A stretch of 44,567 nt of DNA from Campylobacterota bacterium (lineage in GTDB: Bacteria; Campylobacterota; Campylobacteria; Campylobacterales; Sulfurovaceae), in the NCBI GenBank assembly GCA_003252535.1, contig QKDN01000061.1, positions 1-44,567 of the forward strand. Direction: 5' to 3'. Position 1 is the first letter of the stretch. The number at the start of each line of letters is the position of its first letter. Position numbers and translations under genes: made by a program. Below, piece by piece: positions 15,492-24,613 of this stretch. The notes beneath the pieces are model-generated. The model was not told the origin of the DNA, made no database searches, and saw only the letters and a list, made by a program, of their open reading frames with translations.

Positions 15492-18400
15492 TTAAAAACT
15501 ATACGAGAATGATATCTTCCCTTCGCTAAGGGGGAAGCCTTTTTCGCTGCTCCACGGCCAGCGGGTCTCTTCGTATTCGTTGGAGTAGGTGATCGAGAAA
15601 GGGCCTTTCTTGTAGCCGATGACGAGGCTGTAGTCACCTTCGTAGTCTTCCCTCTCGGCCTCATTGCTGAAAAAGAACACTTTGCCCTCGACGAAAAAGT
15701 CATCGCTGAAGTTCTTTTTGAGCGAGAGGGTGAGCTTGTCCTGTCGGTGGTCGAAGAAATGATCGAGCGAGGCCGATCCGCTGAGGGTATCGGTGAGCTT
15801 CCTCGAACCTGAGAAACCGAGTATCTTGTACCCTTCTGAAGGGCGGTACCTGAACTTCGTCGTGAAATAGACCTTTTCGATCATAGTCTTGTAGTTGAGC
15901 TCCCATGTACCGTCGCGGAAATCCGCGGCATTGGGGTCAGAGCTGAATTTGTTGTTCTCGTAGTTGGAGTAGAAGAAGCTCCATGCACCGGGGGTATAAT
16001 CGACATAACCGAACACATAGTAGAAGTCCGGCTGGTAGTCGACGTTCTTGTAGCGGTTGGTATCAGCTATAAGGGTGGTCGAGGCGAGAAAGTGATCGAT
16101 CGGGGTGAGGTTGAGGGTGAGGCGCACATCCTGCCGGGTCGCATCGGGTTTTGAGATGTTCTTGAGCGATGAGTTATAGGTGATGGTACCGTGCAGCCAC
16201 TCTTTGGGTTCTTTGAAGTATTTCGAAATCTCTTTGAGATAGTCGTCGGTCGGAGTGATATCGCCGAGCTTCTGGACGATCTGCTCGACGGGATTGATGG
16301 TCAGGTGTCCGGAAGACGCCGGGAGTTTTTTCTTCGCAGTGCCTGTGTTCCGTATCGGGGCAGTGGCGGTGTGGCCTGTATGTTTTTGGCTGTTTACTGT
16401 GGCAGGGACGGTGTCGGGATTTTTTGGGTTACTCCCTTGTGTCGGGAGTTTTTTCTTTTTTTTTATCTTTTTTTCGGTCTTTTCAGGTGTTCTGGAGCTT
16501 GCTTCACTGGAGACTTTTTTATCCCCTTTCGGTGTCTCTTTATGAGTTTTTTTTTCCGTCAGTGTGGCCTGGCTGTCCTTGTTTCGCTCCGGCTTTTCCG
16601 TACCGCTTTTGGGCTCTTCTCTGGTGCCGTCACTTTTCTGGGCTACAACGGCTGTGAAGAGAGGGGTTGAGACGTTGGCGTCGTCATTTGGGCTTTGGGA
16701 TTTTTTTTTTATATCGATCTTGCACGAGAGCTCGAACGAGAGGTTGTTGTCGTAAATGATCTCGTTTTCGTACGGGAGACGGTAGTCGTAACGGTAGTAG
16801 CGGTTCGCCCATAGGAAATCGTCCGAATCGATATCGCCTCTGACGACCCTGAACGTCCTGTCATCCTCGTCATTGAGATAGCGCTTGTCGAATTTCTGCT
16901 CTGGGAGCGTAATGTTGAGATCGGCCAGGTAGGCCCTCGCTTCGTCGCCGCTCGCGAACGAGCCGATCTTCACAACATAATCGCCGTTGATCCTTTCGAT
17001 GCGGACGAGCTCCTTGTCCCTGAATCTTTTGAGTATATCTTTGGCATAGCCGAAGAGTTTGATCGTCGGGGAGGTGATAGAGTATCTCTCCTTCTCGGCG
17101 AGGTGCTTGTGCATTGCGATCCTCTCCCTCAGTTTGCTGTCAAGGGCATAGTAGAAGTTTCCGGTCTTCTTGTAGAGGATCGATTCGAGGACGGCGGCAT
17201 TGGTGAAGATATTGACCGACTTGTTGACCCTCTTAAAGTCCATATAGTAACCGCCGTACCACCCTTCGCTTGAATAGTAGAAATCCTCGACACTATCCCT
17301 GAGGAGTCTGCCGTATTCGTCTGTATAGCCGTAGAGGGCATCGTAGATGAACGCCGCCTTGGTGCTGTAGGTGGCGAAGTCGTTGAGCGGTTCGTTCTTG
17401 CGGTTGAAGTCGCTCCAGTGCCTGCCATCGTTGTAGATATCGTTGGCGACGAAGAACGGGGCCTGGTCGAGGTGTTCGTAGCTCGATGTAGTGATCTTGC
17501 CGGTGATCATATACCGCTGCTTCTGTGCGAGGTAGATGTTGGAGGAGTAGTGTTTGTATTTGAGATAGTAGGGGTGCTCCATCATCGCCCAGAGGTAGGT
17601 CTCAGCATTGGTCACCTGCTGCCAGTAGCCCATCGGCACTTCGTAGTCGTAGACCCTTTTGTAGTCGAGATGACGGTCGTCGACGAAGTGGTTGTAGCTG
17701 TTGATATCAAAGAGCTTGAGTGCGGTATGGATATAGTAGTCCTGCGCCAGGTCGGAGACGATCTTGAGCTTCTCCCGGGGTACTTGTATCATCGTACTCC
17801 CGCTGCCGTTCGCATCGCTGACATTGACATCGACCATCACGATCCTGGCATTGTTGAGACCCCCCTTGTCGGCCCTGTCGAAATTGAACCGTGAGGCGAT
17901 CTCACAGACGTCGCCTGCGAATTCCGGGTACTTCGCCTGGAGGTGGTAGAGCCCCGTCATGAGGTGGGCGATATTGTAGAGATCCCACCCGCTGCCGTTG
18001 CTGTCCTCTTCGCCGAACTCTTTCGTCATGATCCCTTTGGAGGCATCGTAGTAGATATTTGGCAGTTCGTTGTTGTAGAGCGGCAGTCTCTTGAGGGTCT
18101 CCATGAGTTTGGATGTCCTCTCATGGAAGCCCTGGTCATCGATGATCCCAAGCTGATGGGCTGCGATCGTCCCCATGATCGTCTTGCCGATCGCATCGGG
18201 GCCTATGATCTCGTAATGATGGTAGGCATTGACGATACCCGTCTGAGGGTTATAGTTGTTCTCGAAGAACTTCCATGCGATCCTGGCATCCCCGATATCC
18301 CGTTCGGTGACGTCTGCGGGGGCGATATCGGTGGAGTAGGGCTCGAGGACGGTGAAATTGGTATCCCGTGGGAGACACCTGAAGTTGTTGACAGTATTCC

Positions 18401-19853
18401 TGTAGTGGTCGAACAGACCTCTTGACTCGATCTTGTTCAACTCCTGGAGCGGTCCCAGGTTGGCGAAGAGGAGCGATTCGAGGATAACGGCATTGGTGTT
18501 GAGGGTGACGGCGCTGTTGATCCCGGGTTTGGTCTCGAAGATACCTGCGTAGTACCCTTTTCCCTTGTCGTAGCTGTCATCGATATAGTCGAAGAGCTTT
18601 CGCGTGTAGTTGGTATCGAAGAGGTAGCGCATCCCGATGGCAGCCTTGGTACTCACCGCCCTGAAATCGGCGTAATCCTGCGCGTTGTGGTTGGTGGTCT
18701 TCCAGGGCTCGGCATCTTCGTAGATGGTGTTGTAGAGGAAGTAGGGTTTCTGGTTGATGTGGTCCTCTGTGATGGCGGTGAACTGGGATGTGGCTTTGTA
18801 CCGTGCCTCCTGCACCTTGTAGATGCTCTCGATATATTTGCCCGATTCGTTATCGTCCAGACCGTAGTCGAAGCCTGTATACCAGTACGATTCGCTCCCC
18901 ACGAACGCGCTGTAGAAATCCCTGGTCTCGACAGGTATTTTGACCCCGTAGAGCTCGACCAGTTTCATGAACTTGTAGCTTCGCGCTTCCGAGAGATCGA
19001 AGCCCCACAGCTCATAGCTGCGCGCGAGGTACTCTTCGTAGCCCGTGAGGGTCTCGTGGTGTGTCGATACCTGCCCATCCTCGTAGCTCGCGCCGTACAT
19101 ATTGCCGTCCACACCCGCACTGCGGCAGTATCTGTATCGGAGCAGCAGCTTCTCGATGGCAGGATTGAGGGTCTCTTCACACTGTTCGAGGAGGTTGAGC
19201 GCCGACATGAGTCTCGCAAGGTCGGCGACCGACCAGCCGATCCCTTCATCCTTGACATTGTTGCCGTAGTCGGTCATCAGCATCGATTCGGTGTTGTAGG
19301 TCTTGTTGGGGAGTTCGTTGTTGAAGAGTCGTACCGACTGCATCGTCTCGAGGAACTTGTTGATCATCGTCTCGAAGCGGTGCTGGTCGATCAGGCCGAA
19401 CTTCTTGGCGGCATAGACCGCGTAGATGGCGTTGGCCCAGTCCCATACCGAGGCAGAGGGGTATTTATCGGCTGCGTTGATAAGGCCGGTCTTTTCGTTG
19501 TAGTTGTTCTCGATATATTTCCAGGCGATCTTCGCCATCTCGAGCTGCTCTTTGGTCGGATGGGTGCGGAGTTTGCACGGATCATCGGGGCGTTCGACGA
19601 TGGTGATGTTCTCCTCGCTCGTATTTTTGTCGCAGCAGAATCGACTCATATCGATGCAGCAGCCGCGTTCCTGCGCGCCGTAGAACGGAACGGCAGATGA
19701 GGAGACATTCGTATCGGTGAGTACTGTTCCTTTTTTCGCTGTCAGGATATCGTTGTAGATGTAGATATAGAGCGGTGCTATGAGGATGATCAAAAAGAGC
19801 GCGACAACTATCGCCAGCGCTATGAGTCTGTTGCTTCTTTTCGGATCGTTCAT
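15492..19853 (-). CDS. 1453-aa envelope protein: DUF3131 x2, SPOR-like, OM barrel
   Basis: Visible in order: an inner-membrane anchor or uncleaved signal (about residues 10-33), a short CC...CC segment (65-74), and a first DUF3131 domain (about 98-468; NNYNEKTG, YPSASVWDWAN, TEDHINQKPYF). A second, diverged DUF3131 copy (about 514-900) has NNYNPQTG but lost the W-D motif. A SPOR-like stretch follows, GDYVVKIGSFASGDEA (about 955-1000). Then comes a Lys/Thr/Ser-rich low-complexity linker (about 1085-1190). The last ~235 residues are alternating amphipathic strands ending in phenylalanine, typical of an outer-membrane beta-barrel. DUF3131 occurs near polysaccharide synthases; a glycan-handling role is inferred. 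It may bridge inner membrane, peptidoglycan and outer membrane, like BcsC or PgaA in other systems. It starts two bases after the preceding gene. Confidence 0.85.
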   Translation of the reverse strand: MNDPKRSNRLIALAIVVALFLIILIAPLYIYIYNDILTAKKGTVLTDTNVSSSAVPFYGAQERGCCIDMSRFCCDKNTSEENITIVERPDDPCKLRTHPTKEQLEMAKIAWKYIENNYNEKTGLINAADKYPSASVWDWANAIYAVYAAKKFGLIDQHRFETMINKFLETMQSVRLFNNELPNKTYNTESMLMTDYGNNVKDEGIGWSVADLARLMSALNLLEQCEETLNPAIEKLLLRYRYCRSAGVDGNMYGASYEDGQVSTHHETLTGYEEYLARSYELWGFDLSEARSYKFMKLVELYGVKIPVETRDFYSAFVGSESYWYTGFDYGLDDNESGKYIESIYKVQEARYKATSQFTAITEDHINQKPYFLYNTIYEDAEPWKTTNHNAQDYADFRAVSTKAAIGMRYLFDTNYTRKLFDYIDDSYDKGKGYYAGIFETKPGINSAVTLNTNAVILESLLFANLGPLQELNKIESRGLFDHYRNTVNNFRCLPRDTNFTVLEPYSTDIAPADVTERDIGDARIAWKFFENNYNPQTGIVNAYHHYEIIGPDAIGKTIMGTIAAHQLGIIDDQGFHERTSKLMETLKRLPLYNNELPNIYYDASKGIMTKEFGEEDSNGSGWDLYNIAHLMTGLYHLQAKYPEFAGDVCEIASRFNFDRADKGGLNNARIVMVDVNVSDANGSGSTMIQVPREKLKIVSDLAQDYYIHTALKLFDINSYNHFVDDRHLDYKRVYDYEVPMGYWQQVTNAETYLWAMMEHPYYLKYKHYSSNIYLAQKQRYMITGKITTSSYEHLDQAPFFVANDIYNDGRHWSDFNRKNEPLNDFATYSTKAAFIYDALYGYTDEYGRLLRDSVEDFYYSSEGWYGGYYMDFKRVNKSVNIFTNAAVLESILYKKTGNFYYALDSKLRERIAMHKHLAEKERYSITSPTIKLFGYAKDILKRFRDKELVRIERINGDYVVKIGSFASGDEARAYLADLNITLPEQKFDKRYLNDEDDRTFRVVRGDIDSDDFLWANRYYRYDYRLPYENEIIYDNNLSFELSCKIDIKKKSQSPNDDANVSTPLFTAVVAQKSDGTREEPKSGTEKPERNKDSQATLTEKKTHKETPKGDKKVSSEASSRTPEKTEKKIKKKKKLPTQGSNPKNPDTVPATVNSQKHTGHTATAPIRNTGTAKKKLPASSGHLTINPVEQIVQKLGDITPTDDYLKEISKYFKEPKEWLHGTITYNSSLKNISKPDATRQDVRLTLNLTPIDHFLASTTLIADTNRYKNVDYQPDFYYVFGYVDYTPGAWSFFYSNYENNKFSSDPNAADFRDGTWELNYKTMIEKVYFTTKFRYRPSEGYKILGFSGSRKLTDTLSGSASLDHFFDHRQDKLTLSLKKNFSDDFFVEGKVFFFSNEAEREDYEGDYSLVIGYKKGPFSITYSNEYEETRWPWSSEKGFPLSEGKISFSYSF

Positions 19854-19855
19854 AC

Positions 19856-21166
19856 TTACTTATGTCCTAGTAACGGGCCGTTCTTGATGTAGAAGAGCGA
19901 TTCGAGGATCACGGCATTTGTGTTGCAGGTGACGGCTTTGTTGGGCTTGCCGCTCTTTTCGTAGATACCGGCATACCAGCCCCTTTCCCCCTGGAGCTCT
20001 CCGACCTTGTCGACGAGCATACGGGTGTACTTCGTCCGGTAGAGCGCATACATCGCGAACGATGCCTTGGTGCTGAGGAGGTTCAGGTCGGGGTAGGCCT
20101 TGCCCGTCTCGTCCACTGCCGCCCATGACTGGTTGTTGACGAAGATCGAGTTGTAGAGGAAGTAGGGCTTCTGATCGATATGGTCTTCGGTGACGGCGGT
20201 AGGGATACCTGTCCTTTTGTACCGCTCCTCCTGCACCTCGTAGAGACGATAGGAGAACTCCCTGGAGATATAGTCCCAGCCGAATTCGAGCCCGTCGAGC
20301 ATATACGGCTCCATCAGCACGTAGTTGTTGGCGCGGAATGTATCGCTGTCACGGATATCGAAGGGGACATCGACCCCGTAGATATCGACGAAGTCGAGGA
20401 ACCTGTCGTAGCGCATCGAGCTGAACGACTCGACGGCGAAGAGGGCGAAGACCTTGGATGAGAACTGCTCGTACCCGAGCCTACCCTCCTGGAGCATATA
20501 GGTACGGTCTTTCTTGCGTACGGCACCGTAGAGCTCACCGTTCTTCTGAAGGGAGGTGAAATCCCAGGCGGCAAGTATCTTTTTGATCTGTTCGTTATGC
20601 GCAGGGAAATTGATCGTGATATAGGAGAGGGGCGAGAGGATACGCCCGATGTCGATCACCGACCATCCGATCCCTTCATTGGTCGCCTTGTTGGCATAGT
20701 CGGTCATCTGGAGGGTCTGGGTATTGTACGCTTTGTTGGGGAGTTTCCCTTTGTAGAGGGGCAGCGTTGCGAGGGTGGAGAGTATCGCATCAAGTCTCCT
20801 GTCGAACTCCTCTTTGGTGATGATCCCCAGATCATGGGCGGCGATAAGGGCCGAGAGGTAGTTGCCGCTGTCCCAGAGGGTGGTCGAGGGGTACTTGTCC
20901 ACGGAGTTTACCATCCCGGTATTCTCGTTGTAGTTGTTCTCGAAGTATCTCCATGCGACTTTGGCCCACTCCTTCTCCTTCGCATTGAGCTCTCTTGTTT
21001 TGAGCTTGCCGGCAGAGGCAGGGGCGGTCTCTTTGAGGTTGATCATTCCGTACCCTTGTTTTCTGAGATCGATATCGTTGAGAAAGTATATCAGAACCGA
21101 GCCGACTATCAAAGCCGCCAAAAAGACGAGATGGTGCCTGGCTCTTATGAGATTTTCACTGTTCAT
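19856..21166 (-). CDS. Membrane-anchored DUF3131 domain protein
   Basis: This 436-residue protein has one N-terminal membrane helix (about 10-32) and a periplasmic DUF3131 domain covering the rest. It shares with the next gene product the motifs AWRYFENNYNENTG, DKYPSTTLWD, DEGIGWSV-like NEGIGWSV, TEDHIDQKPYFLYNS, and a late CNTNAVILESLFY. The pattern of repeated helices resembles alpha/alpha-toroid glucoamylase-like folds, so binding or trimming of a nascent polysaccharide is plausible but unproven. AAGGA nine bases upstream supports the start. It follows the glycosyltransferase gene by six bases and precedes the large gene by two. Confidence 0.85.
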   Translation of the reverse strand: MNSENLIRARHHLVFLAALIVGSVLIYFLNDIDLRKQGYGMINLKETAPASAGKLKTRELNAKEKEWAKVAWRYFENNYNENTGMVNSVDKYPSTTLWDSGNYLSALIAAHDLGIITKEEFDRRLDAILSTLATLPLYKGKLPNKAYNTQTLQMTDYANKATNEGIGWSVIDIGRILSPLSYITINFPAHNEQIKKILAAWDFTSLQKNGELYGAVRKKDRTYMLQEGRLGYEQFSSKVFALFAVESFSSMRYDRFLDFVDIYGVDVPFDIRDSDTFRANNYVLMEPYMLDGLEFGWDYISREFSYRLYEVQEERYKRTGIPTAVTEDHIDQKPYFLYNSIFVNNQSWAAVDETGKAYPDLNLLSTKASFAMYALYRTKYTRMLVDKVGELQGERGWYAGIYEKSGKPNKAVTCNTNAVILESLFYIKNGPLLGHK

Positions 21167-21172
21167 GCCATA

Positions 21173-22927
21173 TTATCCTTCAAATTTATAGAGTGCCGCT
21201 TTGACGATGGCCCAGAGTGCGAGCATATTGTACGCCGACCACATGAGGTTGACCGAGTATCCGGTCAGAAACTCACGCTCGTCGAGGAGCAGCAGAGCGG
21301 TGGCGTAGAGAATCGCGGCGATATAGAGCCCGATGATGATGAGCTGGTACTTCACCAGCGGGAGGAAGTTCCCCTGTCCGACCACCTTGGAGGTGACGAC
21401 GAAATTGATCGGTCTGTTGCGCAGTACATCCCAGAAGGCCCGCAGTACGATCGGGGAGATAGCGACGAAGAACTTCGCCCCCCGGTTGCTCTCTATCCCC
21501 CAGGTGGCGATCATCAGCGCTATCTGGTTGAAGAAGAGGAACGGGACGAGGTGGACGAAGAACTCCATCGAATAGCTCTCGACCGGCGCGATGTCGGTGA
21601 ACATATAGATAATAGGCGAGAAGAGGAGTATGGTGAGCCATATCGCCCCCGTATAGGACCAGAAAGTACTGAAGTACATCAGCTTCTGCCCCAGGCTCAG
21701 CCCTGAGCGGAAGAATCTCCCGAACTCCCTCTTGACCAGGTCGATCGTCCCCCCGGCGTAGCGGAACCGCTGTGTCGACCATGTGAGGAGGTCGAGGGGA
21801 GAGAGCATTTTGGACTCGACATCGGGGTGGAGGATCGACTTGTATTTCTTCCCCTTGTAGGCGTGGACGAGGAGGGATGTATAGATATCCTCTGACGCAT
21901 GGTAGGCAATATATTCGACATCAAGATCGTCGACAGCGCTCTTCCGGTCTTCTGCATCGTTGATACGCTCGATCCATCTTTGGGTGGCGACCATCCGCAG
22001 CGCATCGGCCCTGTGGATCGAGGTGGCGCCGCAGCAGAACGAGGCGTTGTAGTTGTTCCTGCGTCGCTGGATCACATCGAAGAACATCTTTGGATCGTTG
22101 GCGAAGATATCCTTGTCAGTCTCGATCCGTCCGAAGAGCTTCTGGACGATGTTGGCGCCGATCTCGCCGACTCTCCCCGCTTTCGCCTTCCATTTCACAT
22201 CGAGGGGGACACCTTCGGTGATATCGCAGAACCATTGCGGCGTCTGTACCCATGCGACGCTATCGTCCCTGAAGTAGCCCATGGTATTGAGGAGGATACC
22301 CTCAAAGAGTCTCGTGTCCGAATCGATAATGACGATGAAATCGCCCCCGGTGATATCCATCGCGTTGGTGATGGCGCCGGCTTTGCGCCCTTTTTTCCCC
22401 TCCCTGGTGATCTGTCTGATCCCCTCGGCTTCGGCCATCTTCGTCATCTCGTCGTTGCGGCTGTCATCGAGGAGGCACACTTCGACATCCCATGAGTCGA
22501 GCTTGTTGACCTGTTTGGCAGCCCTGATACTCTCGCGTACGAGTTCGGGGGCTTCGTTGAAGACCGGGATATAGATATCGATCTTGATCCTGCGGTCTGT
22601 ATAGAACTCTCTGTACAGCTCTTCGTTGACATCTGCCATCGTATGCGGGGGTTCCTGCTTCTGTGTGTCGTTGATACGCCAGAAGTTGATCACGACGAGG
22701 ATCGTCCCGACGAACATCATCGTCTCGGCGAAGGCCAGCGGTATGGCGAACCAAAGCGCTTCTGTATTGAGAGAGTAGTACCATCGGTAGTGGATATACC
22801 ATACTCCCATCATGAGGGTGATCACGGCAAAGAACCTGAAAGCAGACTGCGTCCATTCTGACTGGAGTTGCGGCGCTTCGGGGATTCTTTGTTCGTATTT
22901 CTCCTCGAGGAAGTAGAGTTCGTTCAC
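21173..22927 (-). CDS. BcsA-like family 2 membrane glycosyltransferase
   Basis: This 584-residue inner-membrane synthase has two N-terminal helices (about 30-80) and a cytosolic GT2 domain with DDS (154-156), the metal-binding DSD (202-204), an SED that matches the catalytic TED (about 345), and QRFRYAGG (about 389) matching the Q-x-x-R-W signature of processive synthases. Several C-terminal helices follow. It should polymerise a beta-linked glycan and feed it through the membrane. Unlike BcsA it has no C-terminal PilZ domain, so c-di-GMP does not act through that route. The GTG start overlaps the upstream stop in GTGA and has AGGA upstream. The sugar is unknown. Confidence 0.92.
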   Translation of the reverse strand: MNELYFLEEKYEQRIPEAPQLQSEWTQSAFRFFAVITLMMGVWYIHYRWYYSLNTEALWFAIPLAFAETMMFVGTILVVINFWRINDTQKQEPPHTMADVNEELYREFYTDRRIKIDIYIPVFNEAPELVRESIRAAKQVNKLDSWDVEVCLLDDSRNDEMTKMAEAEGIRQITREGKKGRKAGAITNAMDITGGDFIVIIDSDTRLFEGILLNTMGYFRDDSVAWVQTPQWFCDITEGVPLDVKWKAKAGRVGEIGANIVQKLFGRIETDKDIFANDPKMFFDVIQRRRNNYNASFCCGATSIHRADALRMVATQRWIERINDAEDRKSAVDDLDVEYIAYHASEDIYTSLLVHAYKGKKYKSILHPDVESKMLSPLDLLTWSTQRFRYAGGTIDLVKREFGRFFRSGLSLGQKLMYFSTFWSYTGAIWLTILLFSPIIYMFTDIAPVESYSMEFFVHLVPFLFFNQIALMIATWGIESNRGAKFFVAISPIVLRAFWDVLRNRPINFVVTSKVVGQGNFLPLVKYQLIIIGLYIAAILYATALLLLDEREFLTGYSVNLMWSAYNMLALWAIVKAALYKFEG

Positions 22928-24105
22928 TGAGGCTTTCCTGGCTCGCTGTAGAGTAGGGGGAGGGATTCTATCAGTTCTACCTGGTCTCCTACGAGGTGGT
23001 GGTTCTTTTTCCTGCTGTCGTCGATGAGAAAGTTGAGTCCGAGTTTTTCAAGCTCCAGGTAACACCCCTCGGGCGTTATCAGGTACTTCGAGGTGATGAT
23101 CCTCTCTTTGATCTGGAGGTTCCGGCTCACTTTGGTATAGTTGAAGACCACCGACTTTTCGATATGTGCCTTCTCCTGGATAACGCTGCCCGATTCTATC
23201 ACCGCTGGGCCCACGATCCTGACCCCTTTCTCGATGCGAACGCTGTTGCCGATATAGACAGGCGGTACGATCTCCACGTTGTCCCAGTCGATATGGCTGT
23301 TGATACCGACCCATACATCCGGTTTGACCTCCACACCGTAGGGCTTGACATCCTTGATCTTGCAAGAGAGGAGCATCATGTTGGCCCTGTAGAAATCGCT
23401 GATCGTACCGACATCGACCCAGTGGAAATCCGGTGTGTAGGCATAGAACGGGAGACCCCTTTCGGCAAGCAGCGGCAGCAGGTCGCCACCTATGTCAAAT
23501 TCCCTGTGTTCAGGGACAAGGTCGAGCACTTTGGGGTCGAAGATGTAGATACCGGTATTGATGATATCGCTTTTTGCCTCGCTGACCTTCGGCTTCTCCT
23601 GGAAGCTTCTGATCATCATGTTCTCGTCGATCACGACGACACCGTAGCGGTAGACCTCCTCTTTGGGGACCTTCTGACAGACGACCGTCGCAAGGCCGCC
23701 GTGAGATTTGTGATACTCCATCGCTGCCGTGAGATCGAGGTCTATGAGCGCGTCGCCGCAGAGGACGAGGAAAGGTTCGTCGAAGTATTGGGCGAAGTTC
23801 TGCACCTTCTTCAGACCGCCCGCCGAACCGAGCTGTTCGGGGATGATCTGTCCGTGTTCCATCTTCCCCTCGAGGGAGTAGGCGATGTGCATACCGAACT
23901 CGGCCCCGTTCTGGTAGTGGGCCTTGACCACGTCGGCCTTGTAGCTCACCGCCATGACCACTTCGTTGCAGTTATGCCTTTTGAGCAGGGAGAAGAGATA
24001 ACTGATAATAGGTTTTTCGACGATCGGGATCATCGGCTTGGGATAGGTGTAGCTCAGCGGTCGTACCCTTGTCCCCATACCGCCTCCGAGTATTACCGCT
24101 TTCAT
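22924..24105 (-). CDS. NDP-sugar pyrophosphorylase with left-handed beta-helix tail
   Basis: This makes a nucleotide-activated sugar, probably the donor for the glycosyltransferase encoded next. The 393-residue protein begins with the nucleotide-binding signature GGGMGTRVRPL and YPKPMIPI. It also has LCGDALIDLD (metal-binding aspartates) and WVDVGTISDFYRAN, as in mannose-1-phosphate guanylyl- and glucose-1-phosphate transferases. The C-terminal half has hexapeptide-type repeats (PPVYIGNSVRIEKGVRIVG). Which sugar and nucleotide it uses cannot be told. The ATG at 24105 overlaps the STAS gene stop as ATGA; the longer in-frame start at 24132 would lie inside that gene. Confidence 0.9.
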   Translation of the reverse strand: MKAVILGGGMGTRVRPLSYTYPKPMIPIVEKPIISYLFSLLKRHNCNEVVMAVSYKADVVKAHYQNGAEFGMHIAYSLEGKMEHGQIIPEQLGSAGGLKKVQNFAQYFDEPFLVLCGDALIDLDLTAAMEYHKSHGGLATVVCQKVPKEEVYRYGVVVIDENMMIRSFQEKPKVSEAKSDIINTGIYIFDPKVLDLVPEHREFDIGGDLLPLLAERGLPFYAYTPDFHWVDVGTISDFYRANMMLLSCKIKDVKPYGVEVKPDVWVGINSHIDWDNVEIVPPVYIGNSVRIEKGVRIVGPAVIESGSVIQEKAHIEKSVVFNYTKVSRNLQIKERIITSKYLITPEGCYLELEKLGLNFLIDDSRKKNHHLVGDQVELIESLPLLYSEPGKPQ

Positions 24106-24449
24106 TTGCACTCTCCGTATTCGATCAGACAATCCTGGCAGCTGAGGAGTGTGAGGAGCTGGTCAAGTCCCAGCATACTGATCAGCTCATTGGGTTGTTT
24201 CGCCAGTGAGCAGAGCCGCATCTCTCCCCCTACCTTGTGGACGTAGCGATAGATCGAAACGATCAACCCCAGCCCGATGCTATCCATAAATACTATCGAA
24301 CTCAGATCGAGATTGATCTTCTTCGAGTCGTTCTCTATGGTTTCGATCACTGTCTGCTTCGCATCCTGCGCTTGTTCAAATGTGAGCTGCTTGGTATCGA
24401 TCTTGATATATACGAATTCATCTTTGAGCTGTTTGATTATTATTTTCAT
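24102..24449 (-). CDS. STAS-domain protein, anti-sigma-antagonist type
   Basis: This 115-residue single STAS domain has the conserved phosphorylatable serine in FMDSIGLG (Ser57), placed after the LDLSSIVF strand as in SpoIIAA-like proteins. Such proteins switch partners when a serine kinase or PP2C phosphatase acts on the serine. In the Vibrio fischeri syp exopolysaccharide locus the STAS protein SypA controls biofilm, a useful precedent. Here it is the first gene of the polysaccharide operon and its stop overlaps the next start in ATGA, so its stoichiometry is tied to the synthase genes. No cognate kinase or phosphatase is in the window. Confidence 0.9.
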   Translation of the reverse strand: MKIIIKQLKDEFVYIKIDTKQLTFEQAQDAKQTVIETIENDSKKINLDLSSIVFMDSIGLGLIVSIYRYVHKVGGEMRLCSLAKQPNELISMLGLDQLLTLLSCQDCLIEYGECK

Positions 24450-24613
24450 GACTTGCCTGTTTTAGTATTGTTCCGGATAGAATGGGTATCGAAATCAACC
24501 GTGGTTTTCATTGGGTGCAATGGTATCCATCCCGGCTTAAGGAGTGGATATATGGTTGCGGGATGATTGTCACAACCCAGAATGTTTAAAATCCGACAAC
24601 AATCATGGCGGAG

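Noticed and set aside
21173-22927. Calling the glycosyltransferase a true cellulose synthase BcsA
   Set aside because: The catalytic motifs fit the superfamily but the PilZ domain and the bcsB/bcsC neighbours are missing, so cellulose is not supported.
22996-24246. 416-codon plus-strand frame across the NDP-sugar enzyme and STAS genes
   Set aside because: Antisense shadow of two well-supported coupled genes; its product is rich in D, V, E and H as expected from complementary frames.
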